A DNA stretch of 64,000 bases. It comes from UBA1351 sp965140555. Its GTDB lineage: Bacteria; Bacillota; Clostridia; Lachnospirales; Vallitaleaceae. How positions within the stretch are numbered: the stretch's first letter is position 1; each line of letters opens with the position of its first letter. The position numbers were made by a program, and so were the translations under genes. Where the stretch lies: positions 434,001 through 498,000 of the forward strand of contig OZ223260.1 in assembly GCA_965140555.1 (NCBI GenBank), written 5' to 3'. A model generated the notes under the pieces. The model ran no database searches. It worked only from the letters and a program-made list of their open reading frames with translations, and was not told the DNA's origin. This document shows, one piece after another, positions 42,338-51,107 of this stretch.

Positions 42338-43494
42338 TACTCCTCAAATAAAGATTCGTCAAATGGGAATAAAACTTCTTCTTGTTTATTTGCTGCTTCT
42401 TCAGCATTCAAAAGAAGAATATTTTCATTCGCTAAATCTTCTTCCGTAATAAACTTCACTTCTTTGGCTTGTGTTTCGCTCTTTATATCGATACGATAAC
42501 CCGTCAATTTCGCTGCCAAACGAGCATTTTGTCCTTCTTTACCGATTGCCAATGACAATTGATAATCCGGCACAACAACTTTTGCACTTTTCTCCTGAAT
42601 GTTCACGGCAACCTGAACAACTTTAGACGGACTTAAAGATGCTGCTATGTACTTGGCAACATTTTCATCCCAAGGAATGATATCGATTTTTTCCCCACGT
42701 AACTCATTGACAACAATGCCTACTCGAGAACCATTATGTCCCACACAAGAACCTACCGGATCAACATCTGTTTTGGTAGAATGAACGGCAATCTTTGTTC
42801 TTGAACCGGCTTCACGTGATATAGATTTAATTTCTACAACACCATCGTGAACTTCAGGCACTTCATTTTCAAACAAACGTTTAACTAAGTCCGGGTGAGT
42901 TCTTGAAACGTAAATCTTCGGACCTTTAGTACTACTTTTTACTTCGATTACGTAGACTTTAATGCGCTCATTCACCGGATAAGGTTCTCCCGGAACTTGT
43001 TCCTTATCTGCTAAAATCGCATCAATTTTACCAAGATTTACAATTACATTACCTTTGATATTACGTTGAATAATACCGGTAACAACTTCTTTTTCTTTTT
43101 CTTGATAGGAGTTAAGCAATAATTCTCTCTCTGCTTCACGAATCTTTTGAACAACAACCTGTTTTGCTTTTTGTGCGGCAATACGGCCGAAATCTTTTGG
43201 TGTCACTTCGATTTTTACATGATCACCAATGGATAGATTCGGATCAATTTCATGAGCTTCTTCGAGTGAAATCTCCAATTCCTTATGTTCAACATTCTCA
43301 ACAATTTCTTTTTCAGCATGTACAGCTACTGTACCATCTTGATTATCAATAAACACATGAATATTGCTGGACGTACCGAAGTGATTTTTACATGCGGTTA
43401 ACAGGGAATTTTCTATAGCCTCTAGAAGAACCTCTTTACTAATATTCTTCTCTTTTTCAATCTGTTCCAATGCTTGAATGAACTCAGCATTCAT
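42337..43494 (-). CDS. nusA: Transcription termination/antitermination protein NusA
   Basis: RNA-polymerase-binding factor affecting pausing and termination. The 385 residues contain an N-terminal polymerase-binding domain, an S1 domain (about 130-200) and two KH domains with DPVGSCVGHNGSRV and SLAIGKEGQNARLAAKLTGY. The acidic C-terminal tail is short and lacks the extra repeats of Gram-negative NusA. Part of the rimP operon. Confidence 0.97.
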   Translation of the reverse strand: MNAEFIQALEQIEKEKNISKEVLLEAIENSLLTACKNHFGTSSNIHVFIDNQDGTVAVHAEKEIVENVEHKELEISLEEAHEIDPNLSIGDHVKIEVTPKDFGRIAAQKAKQVVVQKIREAERELLLNSYQEKEKEVVTGIIQRNIKGNVIVNLGKIDAILADKEQVPGEPYPVNERIKVYVIEVKSSTKGPKIYVSRTHPDLVKRLFENEVPEVHDGVVEIKSISREAGSRTKIAVHSTKTDVDPVGSCVGHNGSRVGIVVNELRGEKIDIIPWDENVAKYIAASLSPSKVVQVAVNIQEKSAKVVVPDYQLSLAIGKEGQNARLAAKLTGYRIDIKSETQAKEVKFITEEDLANENILLLNAEEAANKQEEVLFPFDESLFEE

Positions 43495-43517
43495 CTTGTA
43501 TCCTCCTTAAATGCATT

Positions 43518-43982
43518 TTAGAAAATAATAGCTAGGCGAATGATTGCAATATCTTTGCGCAGAAAGACCATCGGCTCATCATCAACAACAACTGTCACTT
43601 TTTCGTTATCGTAACTCTCTAGCGTTCCACAGAACTCTTTCACCTTATCAACGGCTTTGTATAGTTTCAACTCTACCAAATCGCCTAAATGCCGTTCAAA
43701 GTCTTTATCTTTTTTTAACGGACGATCTAGCCCCGGGGAACTGACTTCTAAAATGTACGGATCTCTAATCGGATCATGATCATCCAATTTTGCACTTAAT
43801 GCCCGACTGACAGTCTCACAGTCATTTACAGTAATGCCACCCGGTTTGTCTACAAAGACACGAAGGTACCACTGATTCGCTTCTTTTACATATTCTACAT
43901 CAACACATTCGAATTGATGTTCTGAAACGATGGGTTCAACAAGATCTAGAACCTCTTGCTCAATTTTATCTTTCGATGCCAT
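43518..43982 (-). CDS. rimP: Ribosome maturation factor RimP
   Basis: 30S maturation factor of 154 residues. The N-terminal domain (ECVDVEYVKEANQWYLRVFVDK) and the C-terminal Sm-like domain are typical, with the conserved VSSPGLDRPL motif. First gene of the nusA-infB operon, after a leader of about 70 bases that contains a terminator-like hairpin. Confidence 0.96.
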   Translation of the reverse strand: MASKDKIEQEVLDLVEPIVSEHQFECVDVEYVKEANQWYLRVFVDKPGGITVNDCETVSRALSAKLDDHDPIRDPYILEVSSPGLDRPLKKDKDFERHLGDLVELKLYKAVDKVKEFCGTLESYDNEKVTVVVDDEPMVFLRKDIAIIRLAIIF

Positions 43983-44013
43983 AGCAACACATCCCTTCCT
44001 ATTGCAAATAAAA

Positions 44014-44033
44014 GAGTGGACAAATGTCCACTC
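44014..44033 (-). terminator. Terminator of gpsA / hairpin in the rimP leader
   Basis: A perfect 8-bp stem (GAGTGGAC / GTCCACTC) with the loop AAAT, followed on the minus strand by TTTTATTTG. It follows gpsA by about 50 bases, but the predicted rimP promoter lies between gpsA and this hairpin, so the rimP transcript would carry it in its leader. Confidence 0.75.
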
Positions 44034-44060
44034 CTTCTGCTTGATTTCTATATCTTCTAT

Positions 44061-44089
44061 ATTATAGCATGCTCAACCCCATATTACAA
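44061..44089 (-). promoter_or_regulatory. Promoter of the rimP-nusA-infB operon
   Basis: TTGTAA and TATAAT with a 17-base spacer on the minus strand. The -35 box contains the TAA stop of gpsA, and the start site is predicted near 44054, about 20 bases before the hairpin at 44014-44033. Confidence 0.65.
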
Positions 44090-45091
44090 GGGCTTACGGT
44101 GAGCATTTTCAAATTTCTTTTCTCTTGCCATTAGGTCATCCACAGCTTCCTTGGGATTAGCACCTTCAAATAGCACTGCTACCACTTTACTAATAATCGG
44201 TAATTCCACGTCAAATTTCTTGCCCAAACCGACAGCAGCTTGAGCGCTATAAACGCCCTCAACAACTTTGTTGACTTTCTTAATCGCCTCATCTGTCGTC
44301 ATACCTTGACCAATCAAAAAGCCGGCACTTCGATTTCGGGAATGCTCGGATGTACAGGTAACAATAAGGTCTCCAATACCCGATAAGCCATTAAAAGTCA
44401 ATATGTCGGCTCCCATAGCCACCCCTAATCGACTAATCTCCGATATGCCTCGAGTCATTAAAGCCGCTTTCGTATTATCACCAAAGCCCAAACCATCTGA
44501 AATCCCTGTTGCTAGAGCAATAACGTTCTTAAGCGCGCCTCCAATTTCTATCCCGATTAAGTCCGCACTTCCGTAAACTCGAAAATAGGGATTCATAAAG
44601 ACATCTTGGACCAACTGAACAAGCTCTTTGTTACGTCCACCCACAACAACGGATGTAGGAATTTGACGTCCGACTTCTTCTGCATGGGAGGGACCCGATA
44701 AAACAACGACATGATTTTTGGGTATAACATCATGAATCACTTGATCCAAAGTCATAAACGTCTTATTTTCAACACCCTTTGCCACATTAACAAGTAATTG
44801 ATTCACTTCCAAATAGGGTTTCATTGCTTCGCACGTTGATCGTACAAAAGATGACGGCACTGCAATAACTAGAATATCTTTACCTGAAACTGCCTCTTTC
44901 AAATCACTTGTTAATTGAATTCCTGTCGGCAACACAATTCCAGGAAGTTTTGCTTCATTCATTCGAGTTGTACGAATTGTTTCGATCTCATCTTCAAATT
45001 TTGACCATATGGTTACTTTATGATCATTTTCAAATAGGACTTTCGCTAAGGCACAGCCCCATCCTCCAGCACCGATTACTGAAATATGCAT
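44084..45091 (-). CDS. gpsA: NAD(P)H-dependent glycerol-3-phosphate dehydrogenase
   Basis: Reduces dihydroxyacetone phosphate to sn-glycerol 3-phosphate for phospholipid synthesis. The N-terminal Rossmann motif is GAGGWGCALAKVL; the catalytic Lys region is IEIGGALKNVIALATG. The 335 residues are normal. It follows plsY by 23 bases; together they supply and acylate glycerol 3-phosphate. Confidence 0.97.
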   Translation of the reverse strand: MHISVIGAGGWGCALAKVLFENDHKVTIWSKFEDEIETIRTTRMNEAKLPGIVLPTGIQLTSDLKEAVSGKDILVIAVPSSFVRSTCEAMKPYLEVNQLLVNVAKGVENKTFMTLDQVIHDVIPKNHVVVLSGPSHAEEVGRQIPTSVVVGGRNKELVQLVQDVFMNPYFRVYGSADLIGIEIGGALKNVIALATGISDGLGFGDNTKAALMTRGISEISRLGVAMGADILTFNGLSGIGDLIVTCTSEHSRNRSAGFLIGQGMTTDEAIKKVNKVVEGVYSAQAAVGLGKKFDVELPIISKVVAVLFEGANPKEAVDDLMAREKKFENAHRKPL

Positions 45092-45114
45092 TATGCCACC
45101 TTCCTTTCGACTCC

Positions 45115-45714
45115 TTATTCTTGACGCTTTCCAATTTTATTTTCTGTTCCGTTATATAATCGCTTTATATTGCTACGGTGCCTAAAAATAGCCATTCCCA
45201 TAAGAACAAGCCCTATGAGCACAAATTCAAGCTGACCATCCTTAAAAATATAGAATAAAATAGGCATGAGTATTGCCATAACAATAGAACTTAAAGAGAC
45301 ATATCGTGTCGTTGCTATAATAACAGCCATAATTATATGAGCTATGAGTCCGGCACGAAAATCAACAGCATAGATCAAACCAAGGTTCGATGCTATCCCT
45401 TTACCTCCTCTAAAGTTCAAGAATACAGGTAAATTGTGACCTATAACAACTCCGACACCTGCATAAAGAGCTATAATGGATTCGCCACCACTTGCATAAT
45501 AAGCGATTGTATATGCAACAACACTTTTGAGAAAATCACCAATAAACGTCAACGCACCAATGCGCCATCCCATAACGCGAATTGCATTGGTTGTTCCTGA
45601 ATTTCCACTACCATAATCCCTGATGTCGATATGTTCTTTAAATCGACCAATCAAATAGGCAAAGTTGATACATCCAACAAAATACCCAAATACCAAACTG
45701 ATTAACCGAAGCAT
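45115..45714 (-). CDS. plsY: Glycerol-3-phosphate acyltransferase PlsY
   Basis: Membrane acyltransferase using acyl-phosphate to acylate glycerol 3-phosphate. The three family motifs are GSGNSGTTNAIRVMG, FRGGKGIASNLG and the C-terminal HRSNIKRLYNGTENK. The start (199 residues) is set by AGGAG seven bases upstream; a longer frame overlaps der. Five or more membrane segments are seen. Confidence 0.95.
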   Translation of the reverse strand: MLRLISLVFGYFVGCINFAYLIGRFKEHIDIRDYGSGNSGTTNAIRVMGWRIGALTFIGDFLKSVVAYTIAYYASGGESIIALYAGVGVVIGHNLPVFLNFRGGKGIASNLGLIYAVDFRAGLIAHIIMAVIIATTRYVSLSSIVMAILMPILFYIFKDGQLEFVLIGLVLMGMAIFRHRSNIKRLYNGTENKIGKRQE

Positions 45715-45715
45715 T

Positions 45716-47044
45716 TTATTTCTCCTTTCGCTCTCTAGATAACATGCGCAAAGGTGTTCCTTTAAAACCAAAGGCTTCACGAATTCGATTTTCTATATAG
45801 CGAGTATATGAAAAATGCATCAATTCTTTATCATTAATGAATAGCACAAAGGTCGGTGGTTTAATTGAAACTTGCGTCATATAATAAATCTTCAGTCGTC
45901 TTCCTTTATCTGAAGGCGGTTGATTCATAGCCATTGCATCGTATAAAATCTCGTTCATAATACCCGTTTGTATACGCATACTTTGATTTTGAACAACCAT
46001 ATCCAATGACTCAAATAATTTACCAACACGAAGTCCGGTTTTTGCTGAAATAAAAACAATCGGTGCATAGGTCATATAAGCAAGGGTTGTTTGTATATCA
46101 TCCAAGAAACGATACATCGTCTTATCATCTTTTTCAAGGGCATCCCATTTATTAACAACAATAACTGCACCCTTACCTCGATCATGAGCAATACCTGCAA
46201 TTTTAGCGTCTTGCTCTGTTATCCCTTCTGTTGCATCAATCATCAACACCGCAATATCCGCTTTTTCTATAGACGCAACCGTACGCACGATTGAATAGCG
46301 TTCCAAATCTTCTTTAATCTTATTCTTTCGACGCAATCCCGCTGTATCAATAAGTTTATACTCTTTGCCTTCATACGTAACGAGGGTGTCAATCGCATCC
46401 CGTGTTGTTCCGGCTATATCACTAACAATCAGTCGTTCTTCCCCTAATATCTTATTAATCAAGGAAGACTTCCCTACATTTGGCTTCCCAACAATAGCAA
46501 TCTTAGGAATTTCATCTTCTTCCTCGTTGTTTGCATCAAAATCCGGGAAATGCTCTACAACAGCATCCAACATATCTCCTAATCCTTGCGCATTACTTGC
46601 TGCAATCGGATAAGGTTCACCTAATCCTATATTGTAAAATTCGTACACATCATATTGATATTTTTTGAATGAATCGACTTTATTCACACATAATACGATT
46701 GGTTTACTGGATCGACGTAACATGTCGGCCACTTTACCATCTGCATCCGTAAGCCCTGTCTGAACATCCACCATAAAAATAATAACATCTGCCGTCTCAA
46801 TAGCAATCTGAGCTTGAGCGCGCATATGACTTAATATTAAATCTTGACTATCCGGTTCAATACCACCTGTATCAATTAATGTAAAATCATGATTCAACCA
46901 AGACACATCGGCATATATACGATCTCTTGTTACACCCGGTGTATCCTTAACGATGGATATGTTTTCCCCCGCTAATCGATTGAAAAGGGTTGATTTACCC
47001 ACATTCGGTCGGCCTACTACAGCCACAATCGGTTTACTACTCAT
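45716..47044 (-). CDS. der: Ribosome biogenesis GTPase Der
   Basis: Tandem-domain GTPase needed for 50S assembly. Two G domains are clear: GRPNVGKSTLFNRL near residue 9 and GKPNVGKSSLINKIL near residue 185, each with DTxG and NKxD motifs (DTGGIE, NKVD; DTAGL, NKWD). A C-terminal KH-like domain completes the 442 residues. It has a candidate promoter overlapping the pgeF stop and a long structured leader. Confidence 0.97.
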   Translation of the reverse strand: MSSKPIVAVVGRPNVGKSTLFNRLAGENISIVKDTPGVTRDRIYADVSWLNHDFTLIDTGGIEPDSQDLILSHMRAQAQIAIETADVIIFMVDVQTGLTDADGKVADMLRRSSKPIVLCVNKVDSFKKYQYDVYEFYNIGLGEPYPIAASNAQGLGDMLDAVVEHFPDFDANNEEEDEIPKIAIVGKPNVGKSSLINKILGEERLIVSDIAGTTRDAIDTLVTYEGKEYKLIDTAGLRRKNKIKEDLERYSIVRTVASIEKADIAVLMIDATEGITEQDAKIAGIAHDRGKGAVIVVNKWDALEKDDKTMYRFLDDIQTTLAYMTYAPIVFISAKTGLRVGKLFESLDMVVQNQSMRIQTGIMNEILYDAMAMNQPPSDKGRRLKIYYMTQVSIKPPTFVLFINDKELMHFSYTRYIENRIREAFGFKGTPLRMLSRERKEK

Positions 47045-47104
47045 TACTGTTCTCCTTATCTATAGCTGTTGATAATTGTTACCAACTATCTCAAACGCAC
47101 TATT

Positions 47105-47146
47105 CGTTCATTCAATCATTTCGACCATTCGAAATAAACTTGAACG
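47105..47146 (-). promoter_or_regulatory. Nested stem in the der leader
   Basis: Outer arms CGTTCA / TGAACG (6 bp) enclose inner arms ATTTCG / CGAAAT (6 bp) around a 6-base loop. It lies in the 130-base leader between the predicted start site and der. No run of T follows, so it is not an intrinsic terminator. Function unknown. Confidence 0.4.
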
Positions 47147-47174
47147 GCTAACTTCAATGTATAAAATTACATGT

Positions 47175-47204
47175 ATTATACCATTGTTTATTTATAACTT
47201 TCAA
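47175..47204 (-). promoter_or_regulatory. Promoter of der
   Basis: TTGAAA and TATAAT with an 18-base spacer on the minus strand. The -35 box includes the TGA stop of pgeF. Confidence 0.5.
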
Positions 47205-48025
47205 GCATCCGTATCAATCATCGCCAAAATACCCACTTGACTTCCTCGCTCACTTCCCATGACACGATGAGAAAAAAACAAATCCGACCGGCATTTCGTG
47301 CATAGGTTACTGACTTCAATAGAAGCTGGTTTGACACCAAATGAAATCAGGCTCAATTGATTCGCTCGCGCCAAATCAATCTTTATCTTCAACGCATTCT
47401 TATCATCCCTATAAGGCGTTGACACAATCTTAGCTATTATATCATCATTGAAGGATAATTCAAACTCTTTTTTTACATCCTCAGAGACTTCATAGCAACA
47501 GCCTCCGATTCCCGGGCCGATTCCGACGAGAACATCTTTTGCTTTTGTTCCATAGGCCTTCCCCATTGCCTCTATACATTTAATACCGATATGACCGACT
47601 GTTCCGCGCCAGCCCGCATGTGCCATACCAATAGCTTTATTCACCGGATCATAGAAATATAAGGGTATACAATCGGCATAAAACGTTGTCAAAGCAACCT
47701 GGGGTTCATTGGTTATTAAACCATCAACCCCGACAATATGTCCCGACTGTTCGTATATCGACCCACAATCTTGACGACCGACTTGGCGAATAGTCGTTTT
47801 GTGGATTTGATCAGACAGAACATAATCTGTTTCTCGTATTCCTAATAAACCGGCAATATATCGATAATTTGAGGCAACATTTTGCTCATCATCACCTCGA
47901 TGCAGTCCCATATTCAAGGACTCAAAAACGCCATTGCTTACGCCTCCTTTTCGGGTAGTATAACAATGGCGAAGATGCTTTATCTCGCTAAACTGCTCAA
48001 ATTGTATCATGGATTCATTCATCAT
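47201..48025 (-). CDS. pgeF: Peptidoglycan editing factor / purine nucleoside phosphorylase-like protein (PgeF, YfiH family)
   Basis: Cytosolic laccase-fold (DUF152) protein. Metal-site motifs YADCIPLYFYDP, AHAGWRGTV and GPGIGGCCYEV are present. The 274-residue form is typical. The family has been linked to removal of L-Ser from muropeptide intermediates and to purine nucleoside cleavage; the role here is not resolved by sequence. It overlaps the yraN gene by 11 bases. Confidence 0.92.
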   Translation of the reverse strand: MMNESMIQFEQFSEIKHLRHCYTTRKGGVSNGVFESLNMGLHRGDDEQNVASNYRYIAGLLGIRETDYVLSDQIHKTTIRQVGRQDCGSIYEQSGHIVGVDGLITNEPQVALTTFYADCIPLYFYDPVNKAIGMAHAGWRGTVGHIGIKCIEAMGKAYGTKAKDVLVGIGPGIGGCCYEVSEDVKKEFELSFNDDIIAKIVSTPYRDDKNALKIKIDLARANQLSLISFGVKPASIEVSNLCTKCRSDLFFSHRVMGSERGSQVGILAMIDTDA

Positions 48026-48362
48026 GAAATGCTCCTTTATAGTACGTTAATTTATCTTTTGTCCATGCTGCAACATCATATCGCACCGGCACTTCATAGC
48101 CGACTCGTTTCATTAGAAACCACTTAGAGGCCTGAATAATATGGCGTTTCTTATAAAAAGTAATAGCATCTGCGCCATATCCATATCGACCATTCTGTCG
48201 ATATTTCACTTCAGTGAACACGTAGATTCCTTCATATAATGCAACAATATCTATTTCTCCAAAAGGCGTATATACATTACGAATGATACTATGAAATCCT
48301 TGCTTTTCCATAAATTCAACTGTTTTTGTTTCATAATGCATACCCAATTGTCTTAGATTCAA
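48015..48362 (-). CDS. YraN family (UPF0102) endonuclease-like protein
   Basis: A 115-residue protein of the restriction-endonuclease-like fold. The conserved core is FGEIDIVALYEGIYVFTEVKYR, with a GEIDIV...EVKYR nuclease-like pattern. Biological function unresolved. It follows the FlhB-like gene with a four-base overlap. Such genes commonly lie next to rnhB in bacteria. Confidence 0.92.
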   Translation of the reverse strand: MNLRQLGMHYETKTVEFMEKQGFHSIIRNVYTPFGEIDIVALYEGIYVFTEVKYRQNGRYGYGADAITFYKKRHIIQASKWFLMKRVGYEVPVRYDVAAWTKDKLTYYKGAFHDE

Positions 48363-48643
48363 CCTTTAACCTTCTCCCTCATCTTATCCAAATCCGAAAC
48401 GAAAACCATAATCTCAGCTACTACCTTATACAGTTCTTCCGGGATATAATCCCCCAAGTCAAGCTTCGTTAATGCATCCACTAATACCTCATCTTGGTAA
48501 ACCGGGATATCGTGCTCTTTCCCTGACTCAAGTATATTCTCAGCAACAATACCTTTTCCTTTTGCAACAACAACAGGCGCCTGATCTTTTGCATCATACC
48601 GAATAGCAGCGGCCTGTTTTCTCTTGATTTTCTTTTCTTCCAT
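48359..48643 (-). CDS. FlhB C-terminal-domain-like protein (EscU/YscU/FlhB family)
   Basis: A 94-residue stand-alone version of the cytoplasmic FlhB domain. The segment AAAIRYDAKDQAPVVVAKGKG matches the region just after the FlhB autocleavage site, but the NPTH cleavage motif and the membrane domain are missing. It corresponds to Bacillus ylqH. I use the ATG with AGGTGG five bases upstream; a GTG three codons earlier is possible. Adjacent to the FliK-like gene, which suggests a shared link to the export-switch machinery. No other flagellar gene is in the window. Confidence 0.85.
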   Translation of the reverse strand: MEEKKIKRKQAAAIRYDAKDQAPVVVAKGKGIVAENILESGKEHDIPVYQDEVLVDALTKLDLGDYIPEELYKVVAEIMVFVSDLDKMREKVKG

Positions 48644-48655
48644 TCCAACCACCTC

Positions 48656-50206
48656 TTATGCTCGTATATCAAAGGATACGCGACCCACATCCTGTTCATT
48701 GGTTTCTTCAATTAAATCCGTGAAAATATCCGTCGGTCTATCCTTAATATGAACACCCAATCCCAAAACATTAAAAGCTTCTTTGGACAATAGCGTATTT
48801 AATATTTGTATGTTCTCTTGCATAAATTGCCGTGTTTCTTCATCTTCAACATAAAAGGCAACTTCGACTTGAGAACCGGTTTTAGCCACATGAATATCCA
48901 AAGAACCTAACATCAACAAATCCAAACGTATAAATGCAGTAATACGGTCATTGCCTTGCTTCGTTGAAGACCCATTTCGTTTCATCACATAGAGTTCTCC
49001 ATTGACTTGACGGCCATTCATCATCATTGGCATATGAATGTATTGCATGGATTGTTGCATCTGATTCAACACTTCTATTGAATGCTTTACCTTAACGGCA
49101 TCTCCCGCCAATTGCTGACTTTCTTCTCCTCCAAGTTGGCTTAGCGCCTCACTCAATCGCTGAATTGTCTGATACCGCTCTTTCATTTGTTCCTTAAATT
49201 CCGTCTTTGACGTCAAGGCATCTTGATCAAGACGTAATTCTCTTTCAACGACATCCAAAGCAACTTGCTTCGACAGTATGCTACGTAATTGTTCTTGCTC
49301 TTTGGGCGGTAATTCGCTGAACCATTCATTCGATGAGAGCAGCTGTTCAAAGGTCTCCATAAACACTGTCACAGAACTTTGCTGTAAATTATTATGCTGC
49401 AGTAATCCGGAAACTGCGTTATTCAATGTTTCAATTAACTGTTGCATCGGAGCCATTGTCTCAGTACTCGGATTACTTACAGCAGTCTCCGTAACTACCG
49501 GTTGACCTTGCGACAATAAACGATTGACCAACTGACCTTCGGCTTCTTTACTCCCAAAAAGGGACTGAATCGCATTTTCTCGAAGGGTAACATCCGATGT
49601 TTCCACTATACGATTGGATAAAGCACTTATGTCCTTTCCTACACTAAATGTTGCTTGATGGACATCCTTCATATACTGTATCGTTGTAGGATTTACAGGC
49701 ATCTTATTCTTCATAACAAATGTAATGTCCGACAGGGAACTTCCGGGATATTTGTGCATATACATCTTTGTCATGGCTATTGTCTGGCGATCAATAGGCA
49801 TCGTATCACGCATAAGTTGCTTGACAATTGCCACATTTTCATCCGATGCATCCATCCCTAATTGTTGTAACATATGACTAAATTTAGAATTCCCTGAATC
49901 TTCCGATACAATAGGTGTCAAAGTGAGTTGTTTTTCTGTTGATCCTCTCACTGAGAATGAAACCTCATCACCGATGGATAGGGGCATATCTGCTGTCATC
50001 GTGGCCGTCAGCAGATTGCCTTCCTTCAACTGAATGCTTACACGATGATGTAAAATATCTATAATTTTACCGGTAATAACATCTCCTGTGGTCGGAGGTT
50101 TATAACGAACATCATTGCCGGAAAGAGACGTCTCTTTCGTCACAGTATTCTTCTCTGTCGTTGTAGGGTTCCATCGATTTAATACATTCTGTAATCGTAT
50201 CGCCAT
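48656..50206 (-). CDS. FliK-like (YlqG-type) protein
   Basis: A 516-residue soluble protein. The N-terminal third has a small beta domain (GDVITGKIIDILHHRVSIQL), the middle is helical and Gln/Leu-rich, and the C-terminal 100 residues (LDLLMLGSLDIHVAK, VEVAFYVEDEETRQFMQENI) resemble the hook-length control domain of FliK. It lies between rnhB and the FlhB-like gene, the same order as rnhB-ylqG-ylqH in Bacillus subtilis. Function unknown; similarity to FliK is by pattern only. Confidence 0.75.
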   Translation of the reverse strand: MAIRLQNVLNRWNPTTTEKNTVTKETSLSGNDVRYKPPTTGDVITGKIIDILHHRVSIQLKEGNLLTATMTADMPLSIGDEVSFSVRGSTEKQLTLTPIVSEDSGNSKFSHMLQQLGMDASDENVAIVKQLMRDTMPIDRQTIAMTKMYMHKYPGSSLSDITFVMKNKMPVNPTTIQYMKDVHQATFSVGKDISALSNRIVETSDVTLRENAIQSLFGSKEAEGQLVNRLLSQGQPVVTETAVSNPSTETMAPMQQLIETLNNAVSGLLQHNNLQQSSVTVFMETFEQLLSSNEWFSELPPKEQEQLRSILSKQVALDVVERELRLDQDALTSKTEFKEQMKERYQTIQRLSEALSQLGGEESQQLAGDAVKVKHSIEVLNQMQQSMQYIHMPMMMNGRQVNGELYVMKRNGSSTKQGNDRITAFIRLDLLMLGSLDIHVAKTGSQVEVAFYVEDEETRQFMQENIQILNTLLSKEAFNVLGLGVHIKDRPTDIFTDLIEETNEQDVGRVSFDIRA

Positions 50207-50250
50207 CTGATCACCTCCATTATTTCATAATATAAACTATATCGGCATTA

Positions 50251-51003
50251 TCAGATAAAATTCTTAATGAAGGTTGATCGGTGCAAAACACATGGACCGT
50301 GAACTTTAATCGCTTCAATATGTTCTTTGGAACCATACCCTTTATGCTTAGCAAAGCCGTATTCAGGATAAAGCCCATCATAGGCAATCATTAATCGATC
50401 TCGTGTCACTTTAGCCAATATGCTGGCAGCTGCAATAGAGAGGCTCAACGCATCGCCATGAATAATACGACTTTGGGGTAACTCCACTTGCGGTATAATA
50501 ACAGCATCATTCAATAAATGGGTCGGTTTTACCTCCATAGCATCAATGGCCAATCGCATGGCTTTATACGTTGCTTGTAATATATTCATGGCATCAATCT
50601 CATGTTGATGCACAATACCCACGCCATAAGCAACCGATCGATTAACAATCTCATCATAGAGCCTCTCTCTCTTCTCAGCACTCAACTTCTTTGAATCATT
50701 CACATAAAGTATGGGATCCTCTCGATTCAAAATACAAGCCGCTGCAACGACCGGCCCTGCTAAAGGGCCTCTTCCGGCTTCATCAATTCCGGCAATCAGG
50801 TGCTCAGCTCCTATTTCATTTTCTAACAAAAGCATGCGCTCTATGCGCTCCAATTCATCACAATAAGCTTGCTTTTTTTTAGCCACTTGATCTGTCATTT
50901 TTATGACTCCGGCTCGTTCATCCTCTCGATACTTATCTATAAACGCATCATACATTGTATGATCGAGTTGCTGCATCTCTAACTTTATGTCGCTGATTTT
51001 CAT
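50251..51003 (-). CDS. rnhB: Ribonuclease HII
   Basis: Removes ribonucleotides from DNA and degrades RNA in hybrids. The catalytic motif is AGIDEAGRGPLAGPV, with NDSKKLS and the later Asp-bearing HLLNDAVIIP and SIIAKVTRD-type helix. The 250-residue form has an N-terminal helical extension of about 70 residues common in Firmicutes. A candidate promoter lies upstream. Confidence 0.96.
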   Translation of the reverse strand: MKISDIKLEMQQLDHTMYDAFIDKYREDERAGVIKMTDQVAKKKQAYCDELERIERMLLLENEIGAEHLIAGIDEAGRGPLAGPVVAAACILNREDPILYVNDSKKLSAEKRERLYDEIVNRSVAYGVGIVHQHEIDAMNILQATYKAMRLAIDAMEVKPTHLLNDAVIIPQVELPQSRIIHGDALSLSIAAASILAKVTRDRLMIAYDGLYPEYGFAKHKGYGSKEHIEAIKVHGPCVLHRSTFIKNFI

Positions 51004-51048
51004 TATGGCGAATCCTCCAACTAGATGTTCTGATGTCTATTGACATAT

Positions 51049-51076
51049 ATTCTAACATCTTAGTTTAACATAGCAA
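51049..51076 (-). promoter_or_regulatory. Candidate promoter of rnhB
   Basis: TTGCTA and TAGAAT with a 16-base spacer on the minus strand, about 45 bases before the rnhB start and in the gap after lpdA. Moderate match only. Confidence 0.35.
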
Positions 51077-51107
51077 GGGACTCCCATCAATACTGATAAT
51101 CTTCTTA

